Positions 60,191 through 64,000 of a DNA stretch of 64,000 nt are shown here, piece after piece. The stretch's first letter is position 1, and the number at the start of each line of letters is the position of its first letter. A program made the translations under genes and the position numbers. The notes beneath the pieces were generated by a model. That model did no database searches. It worked only from the letters and a program-made list of their open reading frames with translations, and was not told where the DNA came from. Source of the stretch: Agroathelia rolfsii (lineage: Eukaryota; Basidiomycota; Agaricomycetes; Amylocorticiales; Amylocorticiaceae); the NCBI GenBank assembly GCA_018343915.1, contig JABRWF010000002.1:4898001-4962000 (forward strand). The letters run 5' to 3'.

Positions 60191-61358
60191 TCATACCTTG
60201 ACAACTAACCACTTCGTCACGATCTCCTTCAGATGAGTAGACAAGGATGCACGGCAGTCGGCGCAACTTAGCTTCATACCGAGATTGAGAACGCTGTCTT
60301 GAATTTGCGTGACAGGAAAGTCTGTTAATGATCAGAAATGGCGATCAGATAAGGAATTTCAAGCAAGAAGGTTGGAAGATGCGCAGCGGGGGGTTAGAAA
60401 TGGAAGATTCTATTTATTTATATTTTTTAAAAAAAAGGATAATATACATACCTGGACGAGCATCCCAGGCCATATACGCCACTGAGAGCGTGTAAGAACG
60501 CATGAGGGCCGCCTGCTGCTTAGTTCCACAGCTTAGGGTTGGTGTGTGCGACTTAGGCTTTTCAAGGAGGATGCGTTTGAATTCCTCCACGCGATGAATT
60601 TGTAAATTACCCAGGCGATGCATGTAAACGCCACCAATCTTCTTGGCTATGTCGTCAGGAATGTGAATGAATGGATAGCCTAGCAAGTGGACGGATGCTT
60701 CTGAGGCTAAAGTTTGGATGTCGTACTGTGCGGCAAAGGCGAAGACTTCAAGTGCATGTCGTTCGAAATGGGAGCGTAGGAGGGTATAGATGGGTTCCTT
60801 AGGAGTCAGGACCGTCTTTGGGGAAATGCCATATGTGATAAGGGCGGAGATGCTCTGTTCTATGAGGTGAAGAGATGGATGGGGAACAGGAAGCTCACAC
60901 CCGTAGACGAGACAAAGCGCAAGGCTCAGCACGTGGGAAGGTTCGATAGTGTAAATGGCCAAAGGATATTCGCTCGATGCAGAGATGATTGACTCTGGCA
61001 TGAGCCAGCCCCCAAAGTGGGTGTGAGAGGCGTCAAGAAGGACAGGAATGTGAGCGTAGAAGAGGACCATGTCGGACGAGCAGAGGAAGACATCTGGGAG
61101 CCGGCCGTCCACAAGGAGAGATGGGACAAAGAGGGACGAGATGGTGTAGGGATTGTTGTTGCTGCTGCTTTCTGCCTCGACCACCTCTGTACCATGATAA
61201 TTGTCGTGGTAGTTGTGGTGAAGAGGTGGGCCGACGTCTTGTGAGTCTACCGCGATGAACTGGAGAGGGGGTCCTACGTGTCCACTCTCTGGCTCGTTCT
61301 GCCAGTATATCAACTCTGAGCCGAATGCGCCATCGTCACGGCCGTTGAGCTGGCTCAT
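60191..61358 (-). CDS. BTB/POZ-type protein of the mushroom family
   Basis: About 350 residues in two or more exons. It starts MSQLNGRDDG at the first ATG; an upstream extension has only a GTG. A BTB-like core is visible: DVFLCSSDMVLFYAHIPVLLDAS, HFGGWLMPES, LAIYTIEPSHVLSLALCLVYG (BTB-style pattern of storing a phenotype threshold), then helices (ALEVFAFAAQYDIQTLASEASVHLLGYP). Later come YMHRLGNLQIHRVEEFKRILL and a second exon with Cys pair CADC (LNLGMKLSCADCRASL). Members of this basidiomycete family are numerous and mostly of unknown role; BTB domains mediate protein dimers or Cullin-3 binding. The 3' end could include another exon, since the stop lies inside a GTATGA donor-like site. Confidence 0.7.
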
Positions 61359-64000
61359 CTTGCTTGCTGCCTCAATCCGCGAAAGTGCTCCTAAGGTATT
61401 CTGTGTGTTCCTTTGAATAATTAGTAGAGAATGTACTGATGGTAATGAATGGTAGCTCCCTACTCTTATCGTGATCACTCTCTGACAATAAGGAAGTCGG
61501 AACAGCTTTTATAAGAAACGCGTTAACATTGCTTCAAAGATTGGGGGCAATGCCTCACCGCACAACTTGACACTCAGCACGCTTCTATGGCTTTATCTTT
61601 GCTCTTCTGGTGTGCTTATAGTCCCTACTTGGAGAAACAACACCATACCTATCGCACAAAGGGTATGGCTTTTGTGACATGAAGGCCCCACAAACGGACG
61701 CTGTCGCAACCAAGTGACTTGCTTGCTCGCCGTGTGTCACAGTAGAGTCAACAGCACTGCATTCAAGGCAATATAATCTGTAGGAATTCATGCACCAGCC
61801 TGCTTTTGTTTTAGAGCTGTCTGCACTCAAGTGAAGCACCTAGTAGCGTCAACATAAATGATGGCTAATGGGCTTACTTGTATTGCCTCTGCTATTGCCA
61901 GCTTTGTGCCCGGCTCATTATCCAGCCATCGATGGACTAACTTTGATCCCTAGCCCTAGAGTGACCTGAACAACGATGTACCGGCTTGTGGTCCTGCTTG
62001 GTTTGGACCAGCCATTTGTGATGACTATGCTGACCCCATGAAAATATTGGGAGACAATAGGGCATCACAGCAGGTGAGGCCAAGTCAAGCACGGACATCC
62101 ATGCAAACGGAACATCGTTGTCAGTCACTTGCTTCTAGGAATACCAAATAGAGATGGAGCAGATTTTTACTTTAGTTTTCAAGATATTGGCACTGTACTG
62201 CAGAGCATTCAATAATGTCGATGATCGTGAGTTTGGGATACATACCTGTCTTGTTTTGCTTATGATTTTGCTTCATCCACAGAAAAGAACTGGCAAGCCA
62301 AGAGATGATTACAAACAATGTACAATGGTATGTCACAGCCCAGAAGCTAATACGACTGTGGTGCTGGGGGGTCACTTGCAGAAGAGTACGCTGCTGATAT
62401 GCTACTGTTTGTGTTTTGAGCCTAGATATGCACTGGATCAAGTAGCTTGACTACCATATCGTTTTCTATTTGATGCCGTGAGTCAAACGATGCAGCAGGA
62501 TGGACGACTTGATGATTCGACACGTCTACCAGTGCTCCGGGGCTGTCCGAATACGCAAGAGCAAGACCCGGTGAGGGTTGATAATAGGCCCGACATCTTC
62601 TTGTATATTGCAAGAGATCACAGAGGCACCAATCTCGCAACAGGATCCACATGTAAGCAAACAGAACGCACATCCAAACTAGTTCAAGTTGCTCAAGTAT
62701 CTCTTATAGAGCCTTGTCTTGTGCCAAACCGTCCTTTTACACCCGTTGGATGCGAGCAAAAATCAGGAAGCGTAAGGAGAGACTCTGGGAATGGACGACG
62801 GTGGATATGACGGTAAGTGCTCAAGTTCTTAGAGAGGAGGGCGGGGGGCTTCAGGAAGGGCACGATGTCAGTTATGCCAGTCAATGCCAGCAATCACTCA
62901 CCAAGCCAGGTTAGTGGCTCGGTATGTCCCACGCTTGCATCCATCTTTACTCCCTCCATTTGGCTAAAAGCTACCCCGATGGCCTATAGTGTTTATGCAC
63001 TGCTAATGACCCACTTGATAGATGGATGACTCGACCCATGGCACTCTCCCAGAGCGGTGACTTACGTCCATTCACCAGTACACGCTCATAATTTCACCAC
63101 GACGAACTCGCCCATGACTCTCATCCTCTCTAGTACTAGCGTATCCCCTCAACTCCAAGCCAGGTTCAGTCAACATCTCTTCACCCCTTGCATGTGTTCG
63201 CTATCGGGCACACTCCTCGCGCGCGCAAACATATCCTTTCGTACATGACCCGCCTAGCGTTCCCAACCCGAGAAGAATGGAAGACCAATTCAACTACGTT
63301 GCACAGTGGAAACCTACCGAAGCGATCCACGATGGGTGAACGATGTACACAGACGGGTTTTATGTTTTCCGGTATCGAAAGACAGAATTTTTTCAAAAAA
63401 ATTTAACTAATGGATCGAACACTACACAGAAATGAAGCAACACGAATCGCTCTATGCCAATCAGTCGTACATTGTACATGTCCTCCTCCACTGGATTACT
63501 ATATTTCTTTCTTGTCTCCCACTGTAGCCCTCTTCGCTGCAAGCTTTGCTTTCCGTCATTTCAACCCCTCAATCCTGTTCCTAGAATGTAAGCATTTTAC
63601 GCAAGAGACTGAGTGAACCGCACAGAAAAGAGGAAACGCACACCGTTTCCTGATTGTATCCGCGCGTCCAATCTTACGGGCATAGCTGATGGAGTTGGTG
63701 CGCTTCACTCTGCCCGTGTGTCTCCATCTTCGGATGATTCGGGCAGCTTCGTGATCTACTCTGTTACCGTTGACCCAAACTGTATAATGACATTGGCGAT
63801 GTGTACGGAAGACTAAGCAATGGCGCGTTACAGCAAAAAAAAAGGAGAGTGGACTCGAACAATGAGGCTTAACACGCTATTTCAGAAAAGGTGTATTTGC
63901 ATCTGTGAAAGAAGTCACTGCTATGTCCTCACCCCCAGCTCTCCACGTTCTTCCTGTGTAAGTCGAAAATCCGTATCATCAATACTTTAACAAATATTCT
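61359..64000. other. Gene-poor right end of window
   Basis: About 2.6 kb. The first part holds the BTB gene promoter, with TATAAGA near 61510 on the minus side. Many short frames occur (62154-62450, 62478-62810, 63057-63248 and others), but none shows a motif, a good intron set or a partner on the other strand. I see no supported gene. Confidence 0.45.

Noticed and set aside
62154..63816. Series of short plus-strand frames at the right end
   Set aside because: None carries a recognisable domain, and joining them by plausible introns did not give a coherent protein.
63840..63930. tRNA-like 3' half on the minus strand (GTTCGAGTCC followed by a T-run)
   Set aside because: The T-stem around TTCGAGT has only two pairs of five, and no D-arm, anticodon arm or acceptor stem could be folded. 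Probably chance.

Overview
The window looks like nuclear DNA of a filamentous basidiomycete (Agaricomycotina). Genes are split by many short (about 45-90 nt) GT-AG introns. The gene families include the basidiomycete 'macrophage activating glycoprotein' type GPI protein, a BTB protein of the mushroom type, PBI2/I9 protease inhibitors, a fungalysin, and a long TPR-CHAT protein. A Rhizoctonia/Ceratobasidium-like (Cantharellales) source would fit, but that is only an impression from the gene families. All exon structures were built by eye from reading frames, splice motifs and comparison of paralogues inside the window.

Region 1 (1-15.6 kb) is a same-strand tandem array of classical short-chain dehydrogenase/reductase (SDR) genes related to acetoin/diacetyl reductases. 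There are six copies plus one relic of the last exons, and one NADH:flavin oxidoreductase (Old Yellow Enzyme family) lies in the middle. Copy 1 is cut by the window edge. The last copy carries two single-base insertions in homopolymers and looks freshly broken. Small inverted-repeat elements (MITE/foldback type) sit in the spacers. An ene-reductase beside carbonyl reductases suggests serial reduction of unsaturated carbonyl compounds; this is inference.

Region 2 (15.9-21.2 kb) holds a small I9-type protease inhibitor (+), a convergent WD40/Utp12 ribosome-biogenesis protein (UTP5/WDR43 type, -) and a secreted GH10 xylanase (-).

Region 3 (22.4-34.4 kb) has two duplicated secreted beta-lactamase-like serine hydrolases (+) flanking a fungalysin M36 metalloprotease (-). 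The first hydrolase copy has an in-frame TAG and lost conserved residues; the second is intact. Two more I9 inhibitor genes (-) follow, with a shared promoter block.

Region 4 (36-48 kb) is mostly housekeeping: VAC8-like armadillo protein (-), GPI-anchored macrophage-activating-glycoprotein-like protein (-), acyl-protein thioesterase-like hydrolase (-), tRNA CCA nucleotidyltransferase (+) with two possible starts, and an unrecognised 288-residue protein with a very cationic C-terminus (-).

Region 5 (48.8-64 kb) contains a large TPR-CHAT protease-like protein (-; about 21 repeats of ~45 residues, His-Cys dyad intact), an HMG-box transcription factor (-) and a BTB-type protein (-). They are separated by long gene-poor DNA that includes a retroposon with a perfect 14-bp target-site duplication. 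No CRISPR, rRNA or convincing tRNA gene was seen. The most interesting items are the SDR/ene-reductase array, the TPR-CHAT protein with its neighbour, the decaying hydrolase copy, and several uncatalogued inverted-repeat elements.
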